The notes: generated by a model from the letters alone, not told the origin. A DNA stretch of 64,000 bases from Diploscapter coronatus (GCA_964036155.1 OZ038423.1:67533249-67597248); one strand, 5' to 3'. Positions 51,778 through 62,957 are shown, counted from the first letter of the stretch. Program-made: numbers and translations.

Positions 51778-52236
51778 CATTGAGCGGTGTAGCGCAGTGG
51801 TTGTGTGTTACTGCCTACAGCTAGGGCCTCAAATTCGCCCCTCGCTCCTACCCAAACCAAGGGGGTTAAGAAATGTTGTTGATAGTGGGTAAAACCACAG
51901 AACATTTTCCTAAAATCCCTCGGCTGTTGTACACAACGGCAGTCTGTCCTCGGGACGAGCCACTAGTCCTGTGTGGCTAGGATAGGTCGATTGTCTTATT
52001 ACGGACGGAGGGTAGCCGATCCCACTTAGTGGAAACGAGGCTAGGAATTTTTGTTTGAATGTTTAATAAATTATTTTCGAATTTTCTTTTTTTTCCTAGT
52101 CTTATTATTCTCCACTAGATGGGGGTCGGCTATCCTCAGTCCGTAATAAGACAATCGACCTATCCTAGCCACACAGGACTAGTGGCTCGTCCCGAGGACA
52201 GACTGCCGTTGTGTACAACAGCCGAGGGATTTTAAG
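51778..52236. mobile_element. tRNA-derived SINE with a truncated inverted second copy
   Basis: GGTGTAGCGCAGTGGTTGTG near 51788 is an A-box head and CCTCAAATTCGCCCC near 51827 a B-box-like site. The body (51919-52040: CTCGGCTGTTGTACACAACG through CTTATTACGGACGGAGG) reappears inverted at 52113-52236 without the tRNA head. Two tail-to-tail insertions of one SINE family, the second 5'-truncated, explain this palindrome. Confidence 0.7.
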
Positions 52237-53151
52237 CTAATTTTTCGTGGTTTTGGGTGCGTAGCGTTACGTACCAAAACCCAAAATTTATCATTTTTGA
52301 AAAAAAAAGAATAGATTGCATACTTTCAGCAGGAAGATTACATGACCATCCAATTAAGGATATTTAACAGCCTACTTTTCTGTAGCTTTTCCTATAAGTA
52401 AGCAGATGATTTATAAATATTTTATTGAAGCAAGAGAAGAGAGAGTAACCTGGGAAAGTGATAATTTTGATATCGATCATAAGAACCTAGCTCCGAGTGG
52501 CCAGTTAGCAAAACTATGGCATTTTCAATAACTGCACAAAAATAAATTATCGAAAATTTAAATGACCAGCATTGAGAAGAGAGATTGCACGGCATTTCAC
52601 ACTAGATACTTCATCAAAAAGTGGCAATAGCATTAAATTAGAGAAAAAAGACAGAACTCGCATAGAGTTTCTCTCTCTCTCTTTCTCGCTTCACTATTCC
52701 CTTTGGGTCCTGCAACGCTTGATAAACGCAGATCGAAAATTTTCCTCGAATTGCTGTTGTATAGTCTCTGTGATAGTGATTTGTCGCTGCTTATCCATAT
52801 GAGTAACGAAGAATAAGATGGACAAATGATTCAAGTCAAATTCAAATCATGCCAATATAAATTCGCATATGTAATTTTAAAAAAACCTGAAACATCGACG
52901 AAAAACTCAATAATACTTTATTTTACTTCGACAATAGTAATAATAAAAATGAGTTCTTGTGCAATAGCCATTTAGTATCACTTGACTAGAAGAAATCCTG
53001 CAGAAATAGCGCAATTTAGTATGTTCGTTGTGCAAGTATAAGACATATTATTGTAATTAGAGCTTTAGATTTGCATTTTAAAACTTTGGTACGTAACGCA
53101 CGCCCCCCAATTGGCTAATGTTACAAAAAAAAAATCTGGATGAATTCAGCT

Positions 53152-53222
53152 GACAGGCCGTAGATCGTAGATCGCAGGCCGCCAGACCATCAAACCACCA
53201 GACTGCCAGACCGCAAGACTTT
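53152..53222. repeat. Degenerate short tandem repeat (CCAGACCG-like)
   Basis: Runs of CAGGCCG, GTAGATCGTAGATCG, CGCCAGACC and CTGCCAGACCGCAAGAC form an imperfect 7-10 bp tandem. Non-coding. Confidence 0.6.
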
Positions 53223-53560
53223 AGCCGAATTATTCAAATCCATGACACCATTTCTTCCTATGATTTGTGTCTAAACGAATGAACGAGAGAAAATAGACAA
53301 GAGGGCAAGGATTATTTCAGAACACCGACTTGGTATAAATTCAGAAACGCTATTGCAAATTTTGACAATCTAATATTCATTGTCAAGGTAAATTTTTTCC
53401 CTAAGTGATCCACTTCTCGTTAATTTTTTATCTAAATTTCATTTAGCTATTCAGAAAAATTGTGCAAATGATCACTGGTTTATTTCAGAATTTCACAATT
53501 CTAATTTGACTTAAAAAAAGATAATTATGACGCTTTATATTTCTTACAACGATTTTCAGA

Positions 53561-54719
53561 ATGAACCAAGCACTAAAATTATGGTTTACCGCGTTTTGTC
53601 TAATTCTGGTTTCGGCTGCGTCTGTTTCTGCGCAGACAACTGTGGAAAGCCCAAATACGACGGCGCCCAATCAAAGCCTAGGCTCTCGTAAGTGTCGCAA
53701 CGTCGTAATAACACAAAATAATTTTGGACTCTTTTATTTGATGGATGCTTTAATTCACTCATTTTTATGAGACGTAGATGACCATGTAAATCATGTACGT
53801 TTTCCGGTGATAGTGATGAAGCAGAAACCCTACATTGAAACACGTTTCATTGTTAGATGAGCTGATATCGGTTGAATTTTTCATACTTTACCTTTGGAAG
53901 CTTCAATTGATTTATGCCAAATTTTGAAGGATTTTCATTGATACCCAACTTATTTAGTGCTAAAATTATTTGTTTTTTCTTCTTTAGTATCTCATCGAAA
54001 CAGTCTTGAGTATTGTGACATTGCGACATTTACAAGATTCTTTCATCTATCATTCAAACATTCCAGAAGGTGAAATCCCCGATGAAGTTTGCGGGCTTTT
54101 GTCGGTTATCCAGGAAGTTTTCTTGCCAATTCTGGAGTATCTCAACGATCCCATCTCTCTAGTTGAAGTCTTCCTGGCCAATGGAAATTGCGCAGGGGGT
54201 GGAATTTTGGTATACTATTTTGCCTAATATCAATTCAGTAAGAGATTATTTTATCTTTCATCATCACATCATCTTTTTCAACTGAGAATTTTTTGCGTTT
54301 TACTAAAATCTTTTAAGAATATTATTATCTCCTCCTCCAAATTTCTTTAGCAATTTGCTAACTTGTAACTGCATAAAATTTGATTCCCACGAAAAATTTA
54401 GCACTCATCGTAGTTTAGGACGTAGAGCACGGAATGATTTACACAATGGTATGTCCGGCTGTTTCTGGAGCGGCTGGAATTGCGGACTCGTTCTTCTCCA
54501 TAATTGGAGCTGAGGTATGAAAATAATATCAGTAAGTATTTTCAAAAATATCACTTTCAGAGCTACATTTCTGGAGCTGGAAACTATGTAAAGACGTTCC
54601 ATATCGCATTCACCACAGTGATTTCAACGTTCCAAACAGGACTCGGTGTAATCATTTCAGCTGAATATAAACTTATGCCAAACAAAATATGCCTGGGCAG
54701 TGTTGAGAATCACCAATGA
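53561..54719 (+). CDS. Secreted protein of unknown family, four cysteines
   Basis: Exons 53561-53687, 54037-54209, 54419-54514 and 54561-54719 give 184 residues. The start follows a TTTTCAG acceptor by one base. Residues 1-24 are a signal peptide (LWFTAFCLILVSAASVSAQ), then a short Thr/Asn linker (TTVESPNTTAPNQS). The body has EGEIPDEVCGLLSVIQEVFL, NGNCAGGG, YTMVCPAVSGAAGIADSFF and a C-terminal NKICLGSVENHQ. The four cysteines could form two disulfides. Hydrophobic helices suggest a small helical secreted domain. The exon 2 start is uncertain: the chosen TTTACAAG site preserves frame, while the stronger CTTTAG at 53988 does not without an extra intron. An AATAAA occurs near 54804. Confidence 0.6.
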
Positions 54720-55050
54720 TTATTTCATAGTGAAACGTTGATCAAGAAAATCTCCACAAAAGTTAACTAATTTTGGATCTTGGTTCAAATCGAAAACTCT
54801 ATCCAATAAAGTATGATATAATTTATTTAGGTCGTTAGTCCTACAATGTGCCCTGGATTGATATTATAAGATGATTCCACCACAACGATTTCCCCATAAT
54901 ACCATTTCTGAAGTAGAAACTCAGTTTTGTTTTACGATGTTTCGATTGTAAAATACTATCAATTTTTGCTACTTCCAACATCCGTTTTATCAGAATAAAT
55001 TACTTTCACTGTTTTTGAACTTCTTGCTGTAATTAGCATGAATAAAGATA

Positions 55051-55844
55051 CAGTGTGACACAAAAGTTTGTGACACTTTTTCTTACGTCATATTGTATCA
55101 CTTTACGAATTTTTTATGCAAATGTTAGTTTTATAACATTCTCCATACCCACTTTACCTAACTGACAAGTTTCAGCCCGATCGGACTTTTTTGAAGAAAA
55201 ATATGATTTTTTTCTCGCAACACATCTTTAACTATGAAAAATGACAACTTTGTATGGGATTTTGCAGAAAACTTTTCTTAAAAAATTCATTCTGCAAAAA
55301 TGGATAGAAATATCCTATAAAGTCTTGTAGGCCCTGTAAGGTCATTCAATTACACTTATTTATTGCCTTGATTCATTGCCTGAAACCGCGTTGCTGTAGT
55401 ACAACAGTGCTTCAAACATACGACGTCGTTTTAACCACGTCTTAACTATGGGAAATAAGGTGAATTTCAAGTTTTCGGAAAAAGTCGTGCTCTGCACCTG
55501 TAGGATTTTTTCCGAGTCGACCGTTATTTGATTTTGGAAGTCTATTGGTTGAGTTATCATGACATACTAATAGTTTCTGGATAGGTTAGCCATTATCAGA
55601 ATAATGATTTTTTTTCGAAAATGTTTCTTACAAATCCCATACAAAACTGTCATTTTCCATAGTTAAGGGCGCGCTGCGAGAAAAAAATTGTATCTTTCTT
55701 CAGAAAAACCAGATCAGAATGAAACTTGGTAGTTAGGCAAAGTGAGCATGCAGAATGTTATAAAACTAAAATTAACATAAAATATCAATAAAGTGATGCA
55801 ATATGACGTAAGAAAAAGTGTCCAATGAATTTTGCACCGCACTG
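55051..55844. mobile_element. Non-autonomous Tc1/mariner-like element with about 215 bp inverted repeats
   Basis: The ends are CAGTGTGACACAAAAG and ...GCACCGCACTG, flanked by TA on both sides (55049-55050, 55845-55846), as in Tc1/mariner. Arms 55051-55265 and 55595-55844 are imperfect inverses, sharing ACACTTTTTCTTACGTCATA and AACTATGAAAAATGACA. The 330 bp interior contains no transposase motif; a 66-codon minus-strand frame at 55360-55560 is not convincing. Confidence 0.85.
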
Positions 55845-55863
55845 TATTACTCGAAGATAAAAA

Positions 55864-56287
55864 TTATGGTCTGAAAGCCAAGAAGGTGACAAAGATCACG
55901 GCTAGCGAATTTAAATTGAGTGAATTTGGGTTAGAATTTGCTAACAAGGGATCCGTTCTGGAAGGTGATTGATTGACCGATCTCTTAGGGGATTTTCTTG
56001 GAGTCCAGGGCGAATCGCTTGATGATCTGGGTGCATTCGTCGTTTTGTGTTGTTTTGAAGAGCCATTATTGCGCTGTTTCTTCTGGGTACTTGGCTTTGC
56101 CGTTGTCGAGTTTGGGGCCACTAAAAGAGAATTCTTAGACGATATGAACCCAACTGACGAAAAATAACTTACAATCCGTATTATTCGAAGGCGCTTTTGT
56201 TACGTTCGTTGTTTCAGTTGTGGATTTCGAAAGCACATATCCGAGGAATATAGACCCAAATATAATAAATGTTGCCAACTTTACCAT
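55864..56287 (-). CDS. Secreted or GPI-anchor-like Ser/Thr/Asn-rich small protein
   Basis: Two exons (56287-56173 and 56120-55864, minus strand) encode 123 residues. Signal peptide: MVKLATFIIFGSIFLGYVLS. The middle is Thr/Ser/Asn/Lys-rich (STTETTNVTKAPSNNTD, then PKSPKRSVNQSPSRT-like basic-Pro stretches) with N-glycosylation sequons. The C-terminus is a hydrophobic tail (LNSLAVIFVTFLAF) that could direct GPI attachment. The intron is short (52 bp). Function unknown; a glycosylated surface protein is inference. Confidence 0.65.
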
Positions 56288-56595
56288 TTATCTGAAAATA
56301 AAGAGCGATTTTGGCCGATAAACTGCTGAATAGTTGAAAAATAGCTCAAAGTATTACACTCGTGCAGCTCTATATGAAAATTTGACTGATAAGTTGAGCT
56401 CTACAATATGAGCAATTCATGGCTGACTAATTAGAGGCGATTGATATCTTAGAGTTGTCAGAGCATTCATAGCAGGTTACATTGTTGCTCTTTTGAGTTT
56501 TACTCACTTCATTCAATTGCTCTTTATACGCTAATCTAGATATCTTCACAAAACATGTCCAGCCCTCGAGAAATGATTTCTAAAATTTTAAATAT

Positions 56596-56922
56596 TTATT
56601 TTCGAACATACAATTTCATGAAATTAACAAAATTCACAATTAAAGTCTGGAAAGTGAAAATTGGGATAACTACAGCCGAAACATTGAAATTGAAGGATGA
56701 TGCACCAGATTTGGCGCTTGTATTTGGAATTGTCGTTCCTTTAATAGAAGAATCCGTTGATGACGCTGGCGTGACATCACGTTTGAAAATTTCAGCTTTC
56801 TCAAGCAATGGTCGAATTTTTAGCACCATTGTGACATTCTGGACTTGGAAAAAATGCTCAAGTAAGTTCACAGGGATGTGGAATTTTAACGAGAATATGC
56901 AATACATGAATAAAACGTTCAT
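56596..56922 (-). CDS. Possible paralogue of the neighbouring Ser/Thr-rich surface protein
   Basis: A 108-codon open frame on the minus strand has a hydrophobic start (MNVLFMYCIFSLKFHIP), a Ser/Thr-rich middle (TPASSTDSSIKGTTIPNTSA) and a hydrophobic end after NFNVSAVVIPIFTFQTLI. The order and the FNFNVSAVVI versus LNLNSLAVIF ends parallel the gene at 55864-56287. An unrecognised intron may interrupt it, or it may be decayed. Confidence 0.35.
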   Translation of the reverse strand: MNVLFMYCIFSLKFHIPVNLLEHFFQVQNVTMVLKIRPLLEKAEIFKRDVTPASSTDSSIKGTTIPNTSAKSGASSFNFNVSAVVIPIFTFQTLIVNFVNFMKLYVRK

Positions 56923-58038
56923 TTAATTATCTTTTTACTAATTTTAGAAAAATGCTATTGAAAATTTATTTGTTCTACTCCAGAATTTTAACCGACTTCT
57001 ACTTTGAAAACTATAAAGTCCTTTCTTTTCCAATGAGTCTTGAACTAAACGACATATTCATCCAAACTCACATTCATGAATTCCTTTCTTTTGCTTGAAA
57101 GTTGTTTGTCTCTGAAAATCTTCGCTTTAGAAATCAATAAGCGAGAAAAAGACTATTCTCAATGCATGATTGTCTCTCTAATTGATGAGAATTCGGAATT
57201 AGAGGTGATAGGGCTAAAGGATAAAAGCGCCAGTCTTGGGAAGAAAATAGTTCGAGAGAAAAAAGAAAATATAAACGTCGTGCCCTAATTTTATGATCAT
57301 CGAAACGCAGACTTCAACAATCAGTAATAAACTTAGTAATCCATTATCTGAATAAATTAGAACCTCAATGATGCCTTTAAGCATTAAAGCATTACTCATC
57401 TGCTTACTAACCTTTTAGTATATCAAATTCTTTTCATATGATAGCGTTATTTCATTCTTGTATATCATTTTGTCATATTTGTGTTGATCATTCGCTTTCT
57501 CGTGCATATTGCATTAGAGGCAATGGCAATCGATAAAATTTGCATAGTCCTTTCCTATATCATTCTAACACTGCGATATTATTGCTTGAATGGAATGTGA
57601 AGTTTGGAATTTTAAAGAGACAACTTTTTACATATTAGGATTTCGGCCACTGCCCTTATCTTCTTGCACGCCGCAGTTAAGCTTAGGTTTTTTGATAAAG
57701 CCAATATCATGTTTAAAGAAAGACGTCCTTCCACGTTGACAACTCGAGATCCAGTTGAATTGTGGCAACCCCTCCCCCTCCCATTCATGCATTCCTTGCG
57801 CGCAGCCACTGTTCAAATCCCCCGACACCTGGATAGGGCGAATAAAAACGAAGCCAGTTTCATCTTGGGCAAAATTAAAACAATTGCAGGAATCATTGTC
57901 AGGTGAAGGCATCACTTTCTTCAACCCACTTCACTCTAGGTCAGCCTATTTCGAATGCTTCTTGAAAACAGGTAAATTTTTTACAAGTATATTGTATTGC
58001 GCATTCACTATTTCATCTCCCTTTCAATAAGTTGTTTT

Positions 58039-58103
58039 CAGCGATGTGACGAAATCTGAATTTGAATTTGAAAATTAAAAATAGAAATTTCGTCTCACCG
58101 CTG
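58039..58103. mobile_element. 65 bp hAT-like miniature element
   Basis: CAGCGATGTGACGAAATCTG and its inverse AATTTCGTCTCACCGCTG form the ends, similar to the element at 42538-42608 (CAGAGCTGAGACGAAGTT). Flanks GTTGTTTT and GTTACTTT agree at 6 of 8 positions. Confidence 0.65.
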
Positions 58104-58629
58104 GTTACTTTACACCTAATTTATAGAATATCGGTTTTTGGCAATTAGCTTGTTTCATTTCATATCTTGCACTTTAAACAGTCATTTTCAGTTTCCACTA
58201 TATAAAAATTAAGCCTGGGTCGGAACTTCTGGTCCAATCCTGTTAAAAAAAACGTATTTGCATCGCTATTTCTATGCATAGGGGATGATCCTTGATATGT
58301 ACAACATACGAGCTTTCCGATATGTTTGAGAGATGCAAATCTAGTCGGCCTGGAAATTTTCATGCTTTCATTACTTATCAACCCCATTATGGTTGTCAAT
58401 TTTCAAGCGGGTTGGTTCATCTCAAGTTGAAAAGAAAATTAAATCGTGCTAAAAATAGGTAGTATATCTATTTACCTGAAACGCGCTTTAGTTTCTTCCA
58501 ATTTCTTCTAATTTGTTCAATGTTTCCTATATTACCAGGTCCGATGATTTAAAAGACGATTAAAGTGTGTGCGCATTTTAATTATTCGCCAACAAATTGA
58601 AATATTATTCATTTCAGAAGTTGGACATA

Positions 58630-59861
58630 ATGGTATTTCCGCTATTATTCATCCTGCCCATTTCCGGTCTTGCGATTGGATGTCTGCAAACTTCCGATAT
58701 GGATTTGCCAAGCGTACAGCCAACGATGCCGATAGACGTGGATGAAGAGACAACTACAGAGGCTCCTAGAAAAAGACACCGGGTCTTCTAAGAAATAGTA
58801 TGGGGAGGCAAGATAGGAAAAGAAAAAAGCCGGTGTCTTTTTCTAGGAGCCACTACAGAAAGTTATTGGCGATTGGAAACAACATGGGGAGGGTCCACGA
58901 TCACTTTGCACTGCGCTTGGCCCATCGCGCGAGGTGCGAGAAAAATCGTGCCTTTTCTTATTCTGGTCAAAAGAACAAACCTCCACGTTGTTTCCACTCT
59001 ATAATACTATTTTTCATTGGTGAAAAATTGATGTCAGTTGTTTCAGAGTTAGAGATGAAATATCGATGATTCGTTCTGTGGTTTCTTTGGACTTCTTTTT
59101 TCATCAACGCTCCAACTGCTCTGTGCCGGTCAGTAGGTGCTGGCAAAGTGGCAAAAATACGATGTAAAACTAGTCAGCACGTGGATACAAAACTGCTATT
59201 TTCGTTCTCATACTAACCAATTTTTTGCCAGTACTGACCGCTGACCGGTTGGATCGTTAGCGAGACTGTTGGATGAGTCTCTTCCTTTCAGCAACCCAAT
59301 GCACTTCGGTCTCTAGTACTCTATCTACTTCAACTTCAACTTCCTCCTCATCGACAACTACGACTACTTCGACGTCGACCACGTCTACAGGTTGCTAATT
59401 TCTCATCATCATCAGATTCGGGCTCCTATATAGATTTCAGACCCGTAAAAATTCGAAAATTATTCAAAGAATAAAATAAAGCGAAATACTTGAAATAACT
59501 CATAAATTTAGGCGTTTGTCCTGTATGTCAAATAGACGATCCAGAAACCTTTAATTGGCTACCATATAATTGTAATTCGGCTGGATTCGACCCAACAACC
59601 GTCGAGCATGGACCGTCACAAGTGATGCTTGTCGATGGATATCCGAATTGCATATCAGTATTATCTTGCGATTCCACAGTCTGGGCGATGCAAACTGTTG
59701 CCGCCTTCCGTGTTAGTGATGGTGCATTGGTGTGTGGAACCTATACTACCACCCCTAATACCTGCCACTTAGCCCTAACTTGTGATACGACATCGGGACG
59801 TTATGTAGACTGTAACGGGAACTATCCAATGGCGATGGCTTGCATAGATCGAATTCCGTAA
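58630..59861 (+). pseudogene. Mucin-like secreted Cys-rich gene interrupted by a 91 bp element
   Basis: The first exon (ATG 58630) encodes a signal peptide (MVFPLLFILPISGLAIGC) and an acidic Thr-rich stretch ending DEETTTE, then runs into an inserted element (58761-58851) and a stop at 58789-58791. Beyond the insert, AGAAA is followed by GTTATT, a donor in phase 1. This fits exon 59292-59390 (TQCTSVSS then a Ser/Thr-only linker) and exon 59512-59861. The last exon is a Cys-rich domain: GVCPVCQIDDPETFNWLPYN, DGYPNCISVLSCDSTVW, GALVCGTYTTTPNTC, LTCDTTSGRYVDC and ACIDRIP. It resembles nematode secreted DUF281/C6-type domains, but I am not certain. All downstream frames remain open, so disruption looks recent or the element is removed by splicing. 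Confidence 0.65.
58761..58851. mobile_element. 91 bp hAT-like element with perfect 22 bp inverted ends, in a coding exon
   Basis: GGCTCCTAGAAAAAGACACC plus GG at 58761-58782 is exactly inverted at 58830-58851. An identical 8 bp sequence ACTACAGA flanks both sides (58753-58760 and 58852-58859). Perfect arms and target duplication indicate a recent insertion. Confidence 0.9.
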
Positions 59862-60662
59862 AATTTTATTGCATTTTTTTCGCTAGTAATGCAAGGAATA
59901 TTGATAACAATAAACCCATTAAAAATTTGAATTCGTTTCTGATTGGATAAAATCACAAGCAGTTTTCACATTTGAAATTGCTCTTAAACTACCTTTCACC
60001 TTTTTTAGTATTTTTGTACAATATGTCTGTGTGTTCAAGCTTATTTGTAACCACTTGTCTATCATACTCCCATGTATGATACACCGTTTTATGGGCCTCA
60101 GTTGCATCCTGTGCAACGTAACTTTTCCGACGATTTTTGACCTAATTTTTGGGTACGCTTGGCCCAAAAATTATAACATGCTAATTTTAACAACGAAATT
60201 TGCAAAACGTTTGAGAGATCATTACCGACTGTATTAGCTACTACGCTGGTGAGTTCTTGCCTCTCTTTATTATCTTATTTAAGTTGAATGTATGTGAAAA
60301 TCGATGGATGTGAGAGTTCATTACTGCTCCCGCAACAATGAAATGCAGTCCGAATTTTCGGGATCTGAACTTGATCTCACAATGGGTTGAGACTGATCAT
60401 GGAGAGAAATGGAAACTTCCAATCGCAATTACTGATTGTTACTAAATTCGCGTATTAGAAGAACTTTGAAAAACAATAAAAGATAGAGAATCGGTAATGA
60501 ATCGGCCATTAACACTCGGGTTGGGGGTGAAATGAGAAGGATCGTTTTCTGACAATTTTCAATAAAAGTACGACTTCTCTATTCTTCCACTGTATCTATA
60601 CTGCTTTGCAATCTATTTCTGCTCTATTCTGCATTAGCCGGCCGTCGAAGGCGGTCGGTCTA
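59862..60662. other. Intergenic region
   Basis: 3' flank of the mucin-like gene and DNA up to the inverted-duplication arm. No exon supported. Confidence 0.5.
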
Positions 60663-62171
60663 CACTAATTTTTCTTAGTTTCTGACACTTGCCATTAGAC
60701 AGTTGGTCCCAATTTCTCTTTTCAATGTCACTCGCCACATGTTCAGATTTATTTTTCGCTATTAGTCTGTTTTCCATTTTCTCTAAATCTCTGATTTCCC
60801 GATGATCTTTTTCGATTTTTGTTGAAAAAGTTACATGAATCGACTCATAGTTGTACGCTGTTTAAAATGAGCCTACTTTCGTTCCGAAATGCCACGGGAC
60901 CCTAAAAAGGTTCCCTTGTAAGACTTATCAAAAATTATAAATTTCCAAGAGCATACTTTATCAAGATTCACGTTGATCTCAAAATTTTCATCAAAGTTCA
61001 ATTCTTTAAAATCAAATCAAAACAAAGCCAACTGCTTGAATTCTTACGCATTTACCTTGAAAACACTCGACTTCGTGCAATGATACGTATTTTCAAGCAA
61101 CAAAAAATCTATTCCCCAAAACGTTTCTTCCAATCCCTCCCACAGGAAGTCGATATTTTTCTATATGCTTAAAAAATGTTTTTTTCCAGTTCTTCATCAA
61201 CCACTACAAGTTTTTTTGACATTTACTTTTTTTACTTCTTGTAAGGTTCATGCTATTATTTCTGAAACAAGTTAGATATGGAAAAATTGTGTACTTTCCT
61301 ACACTTCTGTTTTATCTTGTCATGACTTTGAATTGTTCAAATTTTCAGCTGAAACAATGTCGATCCAGTTTTTCTTGTGTCTCATCCTCCTGCTCGCTCT
61401 CGTGGCCGTGTCGGAATCGCTCGGCTGGTGTTCGTCGACTTGGGCCTGCGAGAATGTGAAGTGCCGGGTAAGAATATTCGTTTTTAGCAACTAGAAAAGT
61501 AGTTATTCGATATATTGTTACATACGAGATTGTATGGGAACGAATCTCTGCCATTTCATCCCCTATACTATTCATAGGTAACGAATTATCTAAGTTGTCA
61601 TTTTTCGCTATAAATTAGAAGAATTTCTTCCTAAACAATCATCGTTTGCAAAAAAGATTTTGTATCATACATAATCTTACGATTCAAATAGCTATTCAAG
61701 AAGTCGAACCAGAGAATTTCTACTCTCAAATGTTTCATCAAAAATTACCACTCTAAGAAATTGTAATTTATCATTTAGCTACTAGAATCCACTTCTTTAC
61801 GTAAACCTTACAAATTTCGCTAATTCTATCAATTTTCCAAATGTCTAATTTTCAGGGCTGCAAGACCGGAGCCTGCATCTTTGACGAGTGCGTCTGCACG
61901 TTTTGCTCCTAATCACCACTAATTATCGTCTAATTATCCAACGACTCAACTACTTATAACTCCATAACGACATAACCACGATTCAATCTCACCTCATGCA
62001 ACATTTTTTGTTGTAAATTTTGCATCTTTCAATCAAATATCCCATAATTCTTTTATTTGCAGTATTCAATTTAAAATTATGAATAAATTAATTCCGCCAA
62101 AAAACCCGTCAAAGTGTATGCACAAAATATTATTGGTATAATTTAGGAAAAATAGAAATTCACTATATTTT
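60663..62171 (+). repeat. Arm B of a 1.5 kb inverted duplication (partner 13917-15424)
   Basis: Contains the complete second copy of the peptide gene with about 690 bp upstream and 250 bp downstream. Homology to arm A ends at TATTTTAAG, which is where the inverted-repeat element at 62168-62957 begins. Confidence 0.9.
61357..61912 (+). CDS. Secreted 8-Cys mini-peptide, copy B
   Basis: Exons 61357-61467 and 61856-61912 encode 55 residues. The signal peptide MSIQFFLCLILLLALVAVSE differs from copy A at one residue. The mature part is GWCSSTWACENVKCR plus GCKTGACIFDECVCTFCS: cysteine positions are identical to copy A, but W to S, N to T, L to V, W to R, V to I and I to V changes occur between them. 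Intron position and phase are the same. Its own upstream region is duplicated too, so it may be independently expressed. Function unknown; an antimicrobial or signalling peptide is possible but not shown. Confidence 0.8.
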
Positions 62172-62957
62172 AAGAGTGAATGTTAGTAAGAACCAAAGTC
62201 GATATAAAAAGGGGTCCGCAGATCTGGCTGATTCTCACCTATTTTGTTCAGTTTTTCACGCTGATCATCATGGTGATAACCTTTTTTTTTTTTAAATCAA
62301 TTACGGTAGTTTAAAGTTTTGGCAACCCCGACCTCGGGAAAAATTTCTAATTTTCTTATTTCTAACCAAATTCGATAATTCTTTTTTTATTCAACAGCAT
62401 TTAGTCCACAGATTATCAGGTAATAAAATAAGAATTTTTTTGAAATGCAATGGCCAAATTCAGCATAATGCCTTTATAATACAAATTTGAAAAAAATCAT
62501 ATCTCCCTGTGTGTGCACATTCTAGAATAAGCTCTGGAACAGAAGTTGATCAGTTTGAAGAGCTCTACAAGATTTCATGGAAAGCTCCGACATTAACTCA
62601 CATTACGCTTGTAAATACAGTATGGGTATATAGGGTAACTTAGGCTAATTTTTCCCACCAAAATTAATTTCTAAAAATTTCCTTTTTATTTTTGCCATAT
62701 TCTCCTACTCAAGGTCTACAAAATAGAAGATAATCATTCAAGTTGGTCTAAAAATAAGAAAGTTATGAATTTTCTCCCGAAGTCGGGTCTGTCAAAACTT
62801 TAAGCTACCGTAATCCTGCATACAATAATTTTCATGAAAAACAAACGACATCATGATGATCAGCGTGAAAAACCGAACAACATATGGGAAAATCAGCCAA
62901 ATCGACAGACCCCTGTTCCGCATCACCTTGAATAATACTGACATTCACTCTTAAATA
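62168..62957. mobile_element. Non-autonomous DNA element with long inverted repeats
   Basis: TTTTAAGAGTGAATGTTAGTA on the left mirrors TGACATTCACTCTTAAA on the right. Arms (about 62168-62400 and 62700-62957) share TTTTTCACGCTGATCATCAT, ATTACGGTAG..TAAAGTTTTG and CCCGAC.TCGGGA blocks. No transposase frame lies inside. The family is not assigned. Confidence 0.7.

Noticed and set aside
57628..57924. 98-codon minus-strand frame with several cysteines (GCAQGM, SSCQRG, LNCGVQ), and an ATGAAACTGGCTTCG start nearby that looks like a signal peptide
   Set aside because: The signal-like start is in another frame and I found no junction linking them. An unfinished gene is possible, but I cannot support a model.
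13917..62171. The inverted repeat as a CRISPR, integron or phage feature
   Set aside because: The window is eukaryotic with spliceosomal introns. The arms are a segmental duplication of a spliced gene.
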